Source: Bacteroidales bacterium UBA6428
GTDB taxonomy: Bacteria; Bacteroidota; Bacteroidia; Bacteroidales; UBA932
DNA: 22,916 bases
NCBI GenBank assembly: GCA_002437305.1
Contig: DJOW01000064.1
Span: 24,052 to 46,967 of the forward strand
Direction: 5' to 3'
Part shown: positions 8,485 through 16,950 of the stretch, one piece after another
Layout: each line of letters opens with the position of its first letter
How positions within the stretch are numbered: the stretch's first letter is position 1
Made by a program: the position numbers and the translations under genes
Notes under the pieces: generated by a model
Database searches by the model: none
Seen by the model: the letters and a program-made list of their open reading frames with translations, nothing else
Told to the model about the DNA's origin: nothing

Positions 8485-8504
8485 AGTCAGTTTATTAAAA
8501 TTAA

Positions 8505-9983
8505 TCAATAAGAAATGGCGAACACCGCCCTCCGCTTCGAAGGTTTGCCGGAGTAGATGTCCTTGCCTTCCTCCTCACAGACAAAACTGTCCACAGGAAT
8601 GCATCGGATAGTGGCCTTTGTCTCATCTTTGATCTTCTGCTCGGTCTCGGCGGTACCGTCCCAATGACAAAGCAGGAACTTGCCGGTTCCGATCTTGGCC
8701 TTGAACTCCTCCCAGTCATCGCACTTCTCGACGTGCGACGCGCGGAAATCGAATGCTTTCCGGTAGATGGTCTTCTGGATGTCGTCCAACAGAGCGGCGA
8801 TCGATTTGTCAAGGCCTTCAAGAGCAACCGTCTGTTTCTCAAGAGTGTCCCTTCTGTGCACCTCGACCGTACCGTTCTCAAGGTCGCGGGGACCCATCGC
8901 CAGACGTACAGGAACTCCCTTAAGCTCCCACTCGGCGAACTTGAAACCCGGGCGCAGGGTGTCGCGGTCATCAATCTTGACGGTGTGTCCCTCTGCCTCC
9001 AGGGCTTTCTTCAACTGCTCCATCTTCTCAAGGATTCTGCTGTGATCCTCCTCGGTCTTGTAGATCGGGACCATGACGACCTGGATAGGAGCGAGGGCCG
9101 GCGGCAGGACGAGTCCGTTGTCGTCACCGTGAGCCATGACAAGGGCTCCCATAAGCCTTGTGGAGACGCCCCATGAAGTGGCCCAGACATACTGCTGCCG
9201 GCCTTCCTTGTCGGTGTATTTCACATCGAATGACTTCGCGAAGTTCTGGCCGAGGAAATGCGAGGTTCCGGCCTGAAGAGCCTTTCCATCCTGCATCATC
9301 GCCTCGATTGTTAGTGTGTCCAGCGCCCCGGCGAACCTCTCGTTCGGGCTCTTGTGTCCCACGATCACCGGCAGGGCCATAAACTCACGGGCAAACTTGG
9401 CATAGACTTCGACCATCCTCTTGGCCTCTTCCTGAGCCTCCTGCGAGGTGGCGTGGGCAGTGTGCCCCTCCTGCCAAAGAAACTCGGCGGTGCGGAGGAA
9501 AAGCCTGGTGCGCATCTCCCAACGGACCACGTTGGCCCACTGGTTGCACATGATCGGAAGATCCCTCCAGGACGTGATCCAGTTTTTATAAGTGCTCCAG
9601 ATGATAGTCTCTGACGTAGGCCTTACAATAAGCTCTTCCTCAAGTTTAGAGGACGGATCCACTACAATCCCGTTGCCGTCAGGGTCGTTCATCAGCCTGT
9701 GATGGGTGACGACGGCGCATTCTTTTGCGAACCCGGCCACATGCTCAGCCTCCTTGCTGAAGAAAGACTTGGGGATAAAAAGCGGGAAATAGGCGTTCAC
9801 CGCGCCGGTCTCCTTAAACATATTGTCAAGCACATGCTGCATCTTCTCCCAGATCGCATAGCCGTACGGTTTTATGACCATGCACCCCCGGACCGCCGAC
9901 TGCTCCGCCAAGTCAGCCTTCACAACCAGATCATTGTACCACTGAGAATAGTTCTCAGACCTCTTCGTCACTTCTTTTGCCAT
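8505..9983 (-). CDS. proS: Prolyl-tRNA synthetase, archaeal/eukaryal type
   Basis: Class II synthetase that charges tRNA-Pro with proline in the cytoplasm. At 492 residues it is the short type without the bacterial INS editing domain. Typical landmarks are the YSQWYNDLVVKADLAEQS start (12-29), IVRPTSETIIW (119-129), motif 2 VVRWEMRTRLFLRTAEFLWQ (152-171) and LQAGTSHFLGQNFAKSF (236-252). The anticodon-binding domain follows from about residue 300, then the C-terminal zinc-type domain ends in tyrosine (VFAISY). This form is standard in Bacteroidota. It leads the operon with the DUF3078 gene and tilS and has a good promoter-like element about 50 nt upstream. Confidence 0.96.
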   Translation of the reverse strand: MAKEVTKRSENYSQWYNDLVVKADLAEQSAVRGCMVIKPYGYAIWEKMQHVLDNMFKETGAVNAYFPLFIPKSFFSKEAEHVAGFAKECAVVTHHRLMNDPDGNGIVVDPSSKLEEELIVRPTSETIIWSTYKNWITSWRDLPIMCNQWANVVRWEMRTRLFLRTAEFLWQEGHTAHATSQEAQEEAKRMVEVYAKFAREFMALPVIVGHKSPNERFAGALDTLTIEAMMQDGKALQAGTSHFLGQNFAKSFDVKYTDKEGRQQYVWATSWGVSTRLMGALVMAHGDDNGLVLPPALAPIQVVMVPIYKTEEDHSRILEKMEQLKKALEAEGHTVKIDDRDTLRPGFKFAEWELKGVPVRLAMGPRDLENGTVEVHRRDTLEKQTVALEGLDKSIAALLDDIQKTIYRKAFDFRASHVEKCDDWEEFKAKIGTGKFLLCHWDGTAETEQKIKDETKATIRCIPVDSFVCEEEGKDIYSGKPSKRRAVFAISY

Positions 9984-10032
9984 TATTCTTTTGCTGTTTT
10001 TGTCATTTATTCTTATAATTGTGCAATATTCG

Positions 10033-10040
10033 CAAAGGTA
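10033..10040 (-). promoter_or_regulatory. -7 element of the proS operon
   Basis: Minus-strand TACCTTTG fits TAnnTTTG exactly and lies 49 nt before the proS ATG. Candidate TTG triplets lie upstream but not at the ideal 19-nt spacing, so the -33 element is uncertain. Confidence 0.55.
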
Positions 10041-10066
10041 TGGATTTTGTTCAACAAGGACATTTG

Positions 10067-10097
10067 CGTGGCCGATACCTTAGAATATACGGCCACG
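10067..10097. promoter_or_regulatory. Inverted repeat between proS and the lipoprotein gene
   Basis: A perfect 8-bp inverted repeat, CGTGGCCG (10067-10074) and CGGCCACG (10090-10097), surrounds 15 bases of AT-rich sequence. It lies in the divergent spacer between proS and the plus-strand lipoprotein gene. It is not followed by a T-tract on either strand. It could be an operator for a dimeric regulator or a leader hairpin of the plus-strand transcript; the sequence does not decide between these. Confidence 0.4.
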
Positions 10098-10135
10098 AAG
10101 TTACGAATTAATTGTCAAATATAGGAGATTCAGAA

Positions 10136-11506
10136 ATGAAATCACGCACATTACTCTTTATCTCGGCGCTTCTGGCACTGACTTCGTGCGGTTCAGCGGC
10201 GCGGCTTGCATCCGATGCTTCCAGACAGAAGTATCAGGACGGAATCTACTATACATCCAAGTCGAAGGTTCACCAAGCCGGGGAGACCGCCACCCCATCC
10301 AACGATGAGGAGACCGACCTTCTTGTGGCGAAGACAAAAAACTCACCGATCTTCATGAGGAGCGGAGAGAAGGCCGACACTCTGTTCATCCCGGACGACA
10401 AAGCGGCGAGAATAGATTTCAACAAAACCAACAACACCACTTCCGTCTACCTCTACGACAACGGATTCGACACCTGGGCGGCATACCAGCCTTGGTACGC
10501 GACTTCATGGTACTCTTGGAACCGTCCTTTCTACACCTCAATCTATTGGGGAGCGAACCCTTGGTACTATGGCGGATGGTACACACCGTGGTACTATGAT
10601 CCATGGTTCTATGGTTATTCCTGGACATGGGGCAACCCATGGTATTGCAGCGGATGGTACGACCCTTGGTACTATGGCGGATGGTACGGTGGTTGGTATG
10701 GAGGCTGGTACGGCGGATGGCCCGATCCGTGGTATAATGGGGGATGGGGTCACGGACCGCATCACTTCCATGACCGTGACTTCTTCGGTCCGGGCAGCGG
10801 CAGAGTATACACGCCGAGGCTGTCCACGACAGGATCCGCCAGAAGAAGCGGCATCGGCTCCGCATCAAGGAGCGCAGGAGTGAGAAGTTCCTCCATGACC
10901 AGATCCAGAAGCGGTGCCGGATCGACAAGATCCTCGATGTCCGCATCGACGAGGTCTTCAAGCATCGGTGGACGAACAAGCGGAACAAGGTCATCAATAT
11001 CTTCGGTGAACAGGTCGGCTTCCTCTTCTGTAAGGTCGTCATCTGCCAGATCGTCATCCGTCAGGTCATCCGTGGGAAGCGTTTCAAGGGCCGATGGCTC
11101 ATCGTTTGGAACCTCGACAGGTTCTTCATCCGCAAGGTCATCCTACGGCACCAGCCGCTCTTCGTCATCATCGACCATATACTCAAGACCTGCAAGCAGT
11201 AGCAGAAGTTCAAGCGGATCGTCATCAGGAAACTATTCCGGAGGAAGCGGCAGCAGAAGTTCTTCAGGCAGTTACAGATCATCCGGATCGTACAGGTCAT
11301 CCTCAAGCAGGGGCTACTCATCCAGTTCTTCATCAAGGAGTTCCAACAGTTACTCGACAAGCAGAAGCTCCTCAAGCTCATATTCTTCGGGCAGCTCAAG
11401 CCGTAGCGGCGGCTTTTCAGGAGGCGGGTTCTCCGGCGGTGGATCATCCAGAGGCTCCGGTGGATCCTACAGTGGAGGTTCCAGAAGCGGTGGCGGAAGA
11501 AGATAA
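10136..11506 (+). CDS. Lipoprotein with Trp/Tyr/Gly-rich middle and Ser/Arg-rich tail
   Basis: Function not recognised. From the ATG at 10136 the protein has 456 residues and begins with a lipoprotein signal, MKSRTLLFISALLALTSCG, with Cys18 as the lipidation site. Residues about 20-110 look like an ordinary soluble domain. Residues about 114-205 are extremely rich in Trp, Tyr, Gly and Pro, with units such as DPWYYGGW and tandem WYGG. A His-rich patch follows (GHGPHHFHDRDFFG). From about residue 225 to the end the chain is mostly Ser, Arg and Gly, hence presumably disordered and strongly basic. An earlier in-frame TTG (10112) precedes the signal peptide and is rejected. It is probably co-transcribed with the FadL-like gene 18 nt downstream. 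Similar low-complexity lipoproteins occur in Bacteroidota; a surface-matrix or adhesive role is only a guess. Confidence 0.85.
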   Translation: MKSRTLLFISALLALTSCGSAARLASDASRQKYQDGIYYTSKSKVHQAGETATPSNDEETDLLVAKTKNSPIFMRSGEKADTLFIPDDKAARIDFNKTNNTTSVYLYDNGFDTWAAYQPWYATSWYSWNRPFYTSIYWGANPWYYGGWYTPWYYDPWFYGYSWTWGNPWYCSGWYDPWYYGGWYGGWYGGWYGGWPDPWYNGGWGHGPHHFHDRDFFGPGSGRVYTPRLSTTGSARRSGIGSASRSAGVRSSSMTRSRSGAGSTRSSMSASTRSSSIGGRTSGTRSSISSVNRSASSSVRSSSARSSSVRSSVGSVSRADGSSFGTSTGSSSARSSYGTSRSSSSSTIYSRPASSSRSSSGSSSGNYSGGSGSRSSSGSYRSSGSYRSSSSRGYSSSSSSRSSNSYSTSRSSSSSYSSGSSSRSGGFSGGGFSGGGSSRGSGGSYSGGSRSGGGRR

Positions 11507-11524
11507 CCATTAAAAGCAATTGAA

Positions 11525-13294
11525 ATGAGAAAGGCAATATTCACTGCGCTCGTGTCATTGACAGCGGCCACAGCCGGGGCGCAGACAATGTACGACGGGC
11601 TGACATTCAGCCAGAACAACTACTACGGAACCGCAAGGTCGATCGGAATGGGCAACGCGATGACCGCCGTCGGCGGTGACCTTGGCTCCATCGGCATCAA
11701 TCCCGCGGGATCGGCGGTGGCGGGATATTCCCAGTTCACGATAACGCCGAACCTGACGATGAGTTCGATGAACGCGTCCTACAGCGCCTACCACCCGGTC
11801 GGAGGAAGTGACAAGTTCATCAACGGGCAGGCCAAGAATCTGACACGGTTCTCTTTGCCGAACTTCGGCACCACGATCAATTGGGACACGGGGAACAGAA
11901 GCGGCCTTACGTCCGTCACTTACGGAATCATCGTCAACGGCACGAACAATTTCACCGGTCAGATGCTGGCTGGAGGACAGAACGACAAGACAAGCTACCT
12001 CAGCGCGATGGCAGTCGGCGCGGACGAATTCAATTCAGGCTTCCTGAATGGTTACCTCGACGCCGATGGGAACAAAATTGACATTTGGGACAATGCCTAT
12101 TACGAGAATGACGGCAGGAATATGCCCGCTCCCTGGAACGCCATCGTAAACGCGCAGGCCGGAGCGATAGCCAACTACGGAAGCGACCTTGATCCAGGCT
12201 ACCCGTACCGCTACATCGCGGCCACAGAACGCTACTACCCAGTCACGGCGCAAGATGTCAAAGACGGCTATTACACCCTTCAGGACGGAGACCACATCGA
12301 TGCCGAGGGTTATGTCCTGGACAAGGACGGAAACGGAATCTACAACGTCTTCCTCGGAGGTCCGCTGAACCAGGCATACGGGCGCAAGGTCACAGGAAGC
12401 AAGTACGATGTACTGTTCAACGTGGGTCTGAATTTCAGCGAGACCTTCTTCGTGGGGGCCAACCTAGGAATAACGTCACTGAACTATAGCTTTGATGAAT
12501 ATTTCAAAGAGGCGGCCGTCGATCCCGAGGATTTCCTCACGGAATTCGAAAAAGGCAACACCTACTTCAGCGACTACCGTGCACGTTACTCCTACACTGC
12601 CGAAGGAAGTGGAATCTATGGGAAGTTCGGATTCCTGTGGAGGCCGGCTGACGGCATCCGTGTGGGGGCGGCCGTACAGACTCCAACCTTCATGGAGATC
12701 AACGAGCGTTGGCGTCAGGACGCGAACGTGAACTACACCGACGCCCAGTACAATGGTTCGGCCCAGACTCCTGAGGGAGAATATTCCTACATGATCCGTT
12801 CGCCGTACAGGCTCAACGCCGGAGCGGCGTTCACATTCGCCGGAATGGCCCTTCTGAGCGCGGACTACGAGATGGCTGACTACAGCACCATGAAGTTCAT
12901 GAGCAAGGAAGGCAATTGGGACAGTTCTTTCGATGACGTGAACGACGAGATCCGCGACTGCATGGGTGTTTCGCACATGGTAAGGATCGGTGCGGAGTTC
13001 AAGCCTGTGCCGGAATTCGCGGTGCGCGCCGGCTACAATTTCACCACTACACCGGAATACACCTTCGACAATGGAAAAAAGACGGAACTGAAAGACAGGA
13101 TCAACGCATTCTCGGTAGGCCTCGGATATTCATCAAACGGATCGTTCTTCGCGGACCTCGCCGCAAGGCTTACGATGCTGTCGGATGAATATATCTCCCC
13201 TTATGCAGACTACCTTGACGATGTGGCGTCTCCGATGATCCTCAACAAGAGGAACATCTACAGCATCACGGCGACGTTCGGGTGGAGGTTCTAA
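11525..13294 (+). CDS. FadL/OmpP1-type outer-membrane protein
   Basis: Predicted outer-membrane beta-barrel of 589 residues. A signal peptide (MRKAIFTALVSLTAATAGAQ) precedes the mature protein. The N-terminal segment YYGTARSIGMGNAMTAVGGD, followed by GSIGINPAG (about 34-61), is typical of the OmpP1/FadL/TodX family: a small N-terminal hatch with an asparagine-proline turn. The barrel ends ITATFGWRF with the expected terminal Phe. The length exceeds E. coli FadL (about 446 residues); a long insertion around residues 190-280, rich in Tyr, Asp and Gly, is probably an extracellular loop. FadL proteins let hydrophobic compounds cross the outer membrane, but the substrate here is unknown. It follows the low-complexity lipoprotein gene closely and converges on the wbqC-like gene; the 46-nt spacer has no convincing terminator. 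Confidence 0.88.
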   Translation: MRKAIFTALVSLTAATAGAQTMYDGLTFSQNNYYGTARSIGMGNAMTAVGGDLGSIGINPAGSAVAGYSQFTITPNLTMSSMNASYSAYHPVGGSDKFINGQAKNLTRFSLPNFGTTINWDTGNRSGLTSVTYGIIVNGTNNFTGQMLAGGQNDKTSYLSAMAVGADEFNSGFLNGYLDADGNKIDIWDNAYYENDGRNMPAPWNAIVNAQAGAIANYGSDLDPGYPYRYIAATERYYPVTAQDVKDGYYTLQDGDHIDAEGYVLDKDGNGIYNVFLGGPLNQAYGRKVTGSKYDVLFNVGLNFSETFFVGANLGITSLNYSFDEYFKEAAVDPEDFLTEFEKGNTYFSDYRARYSYTAEGSGIYGKFGFLWRPADGIRVGAAVQTPTFMEINERWRQDANVNYTDAQYNGSAQTPEGEYSYMIRSPYRLNAGAAFTFAGMALLSADYEMADYSTMKFMSKEGNWDSSFDDVNDEIRDCMGVSHMVRIGAEFKPVPEFAVRAGYNFTTTPEYTFDNGKKTELKDRINAFSVGLGYSSNGSFFADLAARLTMLSDEYISPYADYLDDVASPMILNKRNIYSITATFGWRF

Positions 13295-13340
13295 GCTGAA
13301 ATTATAGCCATTTCCGCAAGCTCGGCTGACAAAAAGGGTT

Positions 13341-14015
13341 CTACAAATTTTTGAGATAGGAAATCGAATCGGGACCTTCGTTGAACAGAAGGTCCATTAT
13401 TGAAAGATTCGGAACGAAACCGTACTTTCGGGCGAAGACCTGGAAGTACGGTTTTTCCAGATTCAGGTCTCTCAATATTCTGTCAGGGCGTTTAGGATGG
13501 ATTACCTCACGATAGTCCAGACCGTATATTCCCGTGTCCACAGGAATCTCACGGGAACGGACAGGGACATATTCATCGGTCACCCTGAGGTCAACGGCGA
13601 TGCCGGTCTTTCGAAGGAAGAACTTGATTATTCGGACATTCAGATCAAAAAGGGTCGAGGGACGCGTATCCAGAGCCGCGAAGAGCTCATCCTTGTAGTA
13701 CTCAAAATAAGCGGAAGATTCGTAGGCCGACGCGATCGCCCGCTCGGTACGGACCAGCCAAGGAGTCGAGTAGTCCACCTTGATCTCAGTGATCGGCAAT
13801 TCATAGGTCCCGCCTTCGTGGACAATCGGAAAGTTCAGGCTCTGAGGGCCATCGGCGGCATAGTAACGGAAGCGGTTCCGCCAGGATTGCTTCTGGTAAT
13901 GTTCACATGCCTCAAGGTAAACGACAGAAGGCTTCACCCTGTCCCCGGACAAGATGAAGTCTCTGGCCATCAGTGCGAAATAGCTGATCGGCGGGAACCA
14001 GGCCACACTAAGCAG
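13341..14015 (-). CDS. WbqC-like family protein
   Basis: About 225 residues with the WbqC-family start LLSVAWFPPISYFALMARD and conserved blocks such as YQKQSWRNRFRYYAADGPQSLNFPI and the C-terminal region with GIYGLDYREVIHPKRPDR. WbqC-like proteins are linked to surface polysaccharide or lipid A-related loci, but their reaction is not established. The start is unclear: no ATG exists before the conserved WFPP. In-frame candidates are GTG at 14084 and TTG at 14042 (both overlapping lpxA), CTG at 14015 and GTG at 14006. CTG is chosen because GGGGAGGAG lies 6 nt ahead and homologues usually start with about this many residues before WFPP. It is the last gene after lpxC and lpxA, so probably translated from the lpx transcript. 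Confidence 0.8.
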   Translation of the reverse strand: MLSVAWFPPISYFALMARDFILSGDRVKPSVVYLEACEHYQKQSWRNRFRYYAADGPQSLNFPIVHEGGTYELPITEIKVDYSTPWLVRTERAIASAYESSAYFEYYKDELFAALDTRPSTLFDLNVRIIKFFLRKTGIAVDLRVTDEYVPVRSREIPVDTGIYGLDYREVIHPKRPDRILRDLNLEKPYFQVFARKYGFVPNLSIMDLLFNEGPDSISYLKNL

Positions 14016-14034
14016 AACGGCCTCCTCCCCAGGC

Positions 14035-14847
14035 CTATTCAAATTCTCCTTTCTCGTGGGAGTCGTTGGCCCTGATGATTCCACGCTTTGAGCTTCTTAT
14101 GAAATTCAGGATTGTGTCACGCTCCTCGCTTGGAGGGAATCCGGCCTCGACCTTGGCGCAGCCGTCGGTGATGTTGTAGCCGGAGAAATAAATCGTGTCG
14201 TAGATGTCCTTGATGTTGCGGACAACCTCGGAAGAGAACCCACGGCGACGCAAGCCGACGATGTTCACGCCCGAGTAGCAGATCGGGTCACGTCCACAGA
14301 GCACGTAGGGCGGGATGTCCTTGTTGATCTTCGACATTCCTCCGACCATGGCATGGCAGCCGATCTTGGAGAACTGATGGGCCTTGGCTCCGCCTCCGAT
14401 GATGGCCCAGTCATCCACGACCGTCTCTCCGGCTATGCCCACGAAACTGACAAGGATGCAATGGTTGCCGACAACACAGTCATGCGCCACATGGACGTAG
14501 GACATCAGCAGGGTGTTGCTTCCGATCTTTGTGACGCCCTTTCCACTGGCTTTTGTGCCTCGGTTGATCGTGACGCATTCGCGGACCGTGACATTGTCCC
14601 CTATCTCGACATACGTCACTTCCCCCTCGTACTTAAGATCTTGCGGGATGGCGCCCACAACGGCTCCGGGAAACACCTGGCAGTTCTGTCCCATCCTTAC
14701 GTACGAATAAATCATCGCGTGAGGATGAATCTTGCATCCGTCACCGATCTCCACATCTTCATCGATGAAGGCGAAAGGGCCGATCTCGATGTTGTCGCCG
14801 AGTTTGGCGTTAGGGCTGACTGACGCCAGCGGTGAAATTTTGTTCAT
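14035..14847 (-). CDS. lpxA: UDP-N-acetylglucosamine acyltransferase LpxA
   Basis: First enzyme of lipid A synthesis, transferring a hydroxyacyl chain from acyl carrier protein to the 3-OH of UDP-GlcNAc in the cytoplasm. The 270-residue protein is a left-handed beta-helix of hexapeptide repeats (about residues 1-185) followed by a helical C-terminal domain. The segment AIPQDLKYEGE (66-76) and the catalytic histidine in YVHVAHDC (His122) match LpxA. Downstream HQFSKIG and GLRRRGFS are also typical. It starts 14 nt after the lpxC stop, with no fabZ between. Its last codons overlap possible early starts of the wbqC-like gene. Confidence 0.96.
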   Translation of the reverse strand: MNKISPLASVSPNAKLGDNIEIGPFAFIDEDVEIGDGCKIHPHAMIYSYVRMGQNCQVFPGAVVGAIPQDLKYEGEVTYVEIGDNVTVRECVTINRGTKASGKGVTKIGSNTLLMSYVHVAHDCVVGNHCILVSFVGIAGETVVDDWAIIGGGAKAHQFSKIGCHAMVGGMSKINKDIPPYVLCGRDPICYSGVNIVGLRRRGFSSEVVRNIKDIYDTIYFSGYNITDGCAKVEAGFPPSEERDTILNFIRSSKRGIIRANDSHEKGEFE

Positions 14848-14861
14848 ATGTGAATGTTTTA

Positions 14862-15776
14862 TTATCGGTTTCTCTCACGGATCGCCGCAGCCGCCCGTGT
14901 GTTGATCGTGTGTCCCGGCTTATAGGCGGAGACCCTTGCCTTAAGATAGCCGCCGGCAAGCCTCAAGTCTCCGATCAGATCCAAGAGCTTGTGCCTTCCG
15001 CACTCGTTAGGAAAATGAAGCTTGAGATTGTTAAGGTAGCCGTTCTCGTTGATGGAAAGCTTCGGGACTTTAAAAAGGGCGGACAGCCTCTCCACCTGTT
15101 CGGGTTTCACAGGATGCTCTACGATCACAATGGCGTTGTCGACATCCCCGCCTTTCACCAAATTGTTCTGGAAGAGGTATTCAATCTCATGGAAGAACAC
15201 GAAAGTCCGGCACGGTCCGATCTCACGGGCATAGTCGGTCGACTCATCCCAGTGCGCTGTCTGGATCCCGAGTACCCTTGATCCGAAATCAACGGTAATG
15301 TCAATCGAGGGAGCATCGGATGGCGTGATCCTCACCAATGATCCGGTCTTCTCGTCACGTATCTCAATCTCCTCAGGGACAGTGACATACTTTCTGTCCG
15401 CGCTCTGTTCTTCAAGTCCTCCGCCGGCGATGGCCTCGACATAATGGCGCGCGCTGCCGTCCAGGATAGGGACCTCGACATTGTCAATCTCTACTATGGC
15501 ATTGTCCACTCCCATCCCGGTAAGCGCGGACATCAGGTGCTCAATTGTCGAGACAGAAGCCTCACCTTTGGAGATGGTCGTGCTTCTCGCTGTTGAGGAC
15601 ACGTTTTCTGCCAAAGCCTCCACCAAAGCTTCTTTGCCCAGATCCACCCTGTGGAAGACTATTCCTGTGTTCTCCGGAGCCGGTTTGAGAACCATTGTCG
15701 AAATCCTGCCGGTGTGAAGTCCTTTCCCATGGAACAGATGTTCACCCGCAAGGGTTTTTTGCTTATAAGAAGTCAT
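14862..15776 (-). CDS. lpxC: UDP-3-O-acyl-N-acetylglucosamine deacetylase LpxC, unfused
   Basis: Zinc-dependent deacetylase carrying out the committed step of lipid A synthesis. All key residues are visible: STIEHLMSAL with zinc ligand His80 and neighbouring Glu79, then HKLLDLIGDL with ligands His262 and Asp266, and the catalytic-region histidine in KPGHTINTRA (His289). The N-terminal KTLAGEHLFHGKGLHTG is typical. At 304 residues it equals the free-standing E. coli enzyme. In most Bacteroidota, to my knowledge, this protein continues into a FabZ dehydratase domain of about 150 residues; here it ends with a clean TAA, and lpxA follows after 14 nt. It has its own strong promoter and leads lpxC-lpxA-wbqC. 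Confidence 0.96.
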   Translation of the reverse strand: MTSYKQKTLAGEHLFHGKGLHTGRISTMVLKPAPENTGIVFHRVDLGKEALVEALAENVSSTARSTTISKGEASVSTIEHLMSALTGMGVDNAIVEIDNVEVPILDGSARHYVEAIAGGGLEEQSADRKYVTVPEEIEIRDEKTGSLVRITPSDAPSIDITVDFGSRVLGIQTAHWDESTDYAREIGPCRTFVFFHEIEYLFQNNLVKGGDVDNAIVIVEHPVKPEQVERLSALFKVPKLSINENGYLNNLKLHFPNECGRHKLLDLIGDLRLAGGYLKARVSAYKPGHTINTRAAAAIRERNR

Positions 15777-15815
15777 AATCTAACTTTTGCAGGCTGCGTA
15801 AAACACAGCAGTCCG

Positions 15816-15845
15816 CAAAGATAGCAATGATTTTTGAATATTCAA
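15816..15845 (-). promoter_or_regulatory. lpxC promoter
   Basis: On the minus strand a TTG (15845-15843) is followed after exactly 19 nt by TATCTTTG (15823-15816). This matches both elements of the Bacteroidota housekeeping promoter and their spacing. The expected transcript start is near 15809, about 33 nt before the lpxC ATG. It lies in the 101-nt lpxD-lpxC gap and so allows lpxC-lpxA-wbqC to be expressed apart from lpxD. Confidence 0.7.
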
Positions 15846-15877
15846 GGATTAGCTCGGCACTTAGTGGCTATCGGCTG

Positions 15878-16867
15878 CTATTCCTCACCCTGCCGCTTGA
15901 AGACAGCATAGCTGCGGAGATAGTTCTTCAGCGGGAGGGCCGGAGAGCCTAGGAGCACCTGTCCTGGCTTACGAATATTCCCGATGACACCGCACTGGGC
16001 CCCGATCGTGGTGTTGTCGGCTATATTCAGATGCCCGGCAATGCCGACCTGACCCGCCAGAATGCAGTTCTTGCCGATCTTTGTGGAGCCGGCGATGCCG
16101 CACTGGGCCGCCATAACGGTGTTGTCGCCGATCTGGACATTGTGGGCGATCTGGCATAGATTGTCAATCTTCACTCCGTTGCCGATGACCGTAGACTCCA
16201 TCTCGGACTTGTCGATGGTCGTACCGGCTCCGATCTCGACATTGTCGCCGATGACCACATTGCCTATGTGCTCGATCTTCTCCCATGTCCCGTCGGGAAG
16301 CGGGGCGTTGCCGAATCCGTCCGAGCCGATGACGGCATTGGCATGGATGATCACATTGTCGCCTATCACCATTCCGGGATAGATCACGACCCCAGGGTAA
16401 ATTATGCAGTGAGACCCTATCACGGTGTTGTCACCGACATAGACATTCTCGTAGATCTTTGTGTAGTCTCCGACCTTGGCGTGGTGCCCGACGTAAGAAT
16501 GACTGCCCAGATAGACCTTCTTGCCGAATTTCGTGGTGAGGAACCACGAGGAACGGAAACCCCGATGTCTTTTGTCGGTACGCTTCTGAGTAGAGACGTA
16601 TTTAAGAAGGTCAGCCAATGATTTGTAGGCATCATCGACCCTGACCAAAGTGGAGATCACAGCCCCCTTGGGAGCGAAGTCCTTGTTGACCAGCAAGACA
16701 CTGGCCCTGCATGTGTAGACGTATTTCTCGTACTTTGGGTTGGCGAAAAAGCACAACTGTCCAGGTTTTCCATGCTCGATCTTGGCAAAGGATGTGACTG
16801 TGGCCTGCGGGTCACCCTCAACGGTTCCCTTGAGCACCTGAGCCAATTGCTTAGCGGTAAATTCCAT
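15878..16867 (-). CDS. lpxD: UDP-3-O-acylglucosamine N-acyltransferase LpxD
   Basis: Third enzyme of lipid A synthesis; it N-acylates the product of LpxC. The 329-residue protein has the LpxD N-terminal uridine-binding domain (about 1-100, with FTAKQLAQVLKG and CFFANPKYEKYV). A left-handed beta-helix of hexapeptide repeats follows, with the signature GSDGFG (181-186), His200 in IEHIGNVVIG, and the catalytic histidine in CQIAHNVQIG (His242). A short C-terminal helix ends the protein. It is the upstream member of the lpx group and divergent from rimP. Its own promoter is unclear; TTTCTTTG (16918-16911, minus strand) is one base off the -7 consensus. Confidence 0.95.
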   Translation of the reverse strand: MEFTAKQLAQVLKGTVEGDPQATVTSFAKIEHGKPGQLCFFANPKYEKYVYTCRASVLLVNKDFAPKGAVISTLVRVDDAYKSLADLLKYVSTQKRTDKRHRGFRSSWFLTTKFGKKVYLGSHSYVGHHAKVGDYTKIYENVYVGDNTVIGSHCIIYPGVVIYPGMVIGDNVIIHANAVIGSDGFGNAPLPDGTWEKIEHIGNVVIGDNVEIGAGTTIDKSEMESTVIGNGVKIDNLCQIAHNVQIGDNTVMAAQCGIAGSTKIGKNCILAGQVGIAGHLNIADNTTIGAQCGVIGNIRKPGQVLLGSPALPLKNYLRSYAVFKRQGEE

Positions 16868-16950
16868 CTTTTCTGGCGTTAAATTCTTCTAAATCTTCCA
16901 ATACAGTTTGCAAAGAAAGCAATTTATTTTCATTTTCACTAAAATATTCT

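Noticed and set aside
10419..11057. A 212-codon minus-strand ORF opposite the lipoprotein gene
   Set aside because: It arises from the low-complexity Trp/Tyr and Ser/Arg codons on the other strand; it has no signal, domain or start context.
13295..13340. A possible bidirectional terminator between the FadL-like gene and the wbqC-like gene
   Set aside because: Only a 4-bp AGCC/GGCT stem can be drawn and no T-tract follows it on either strand.
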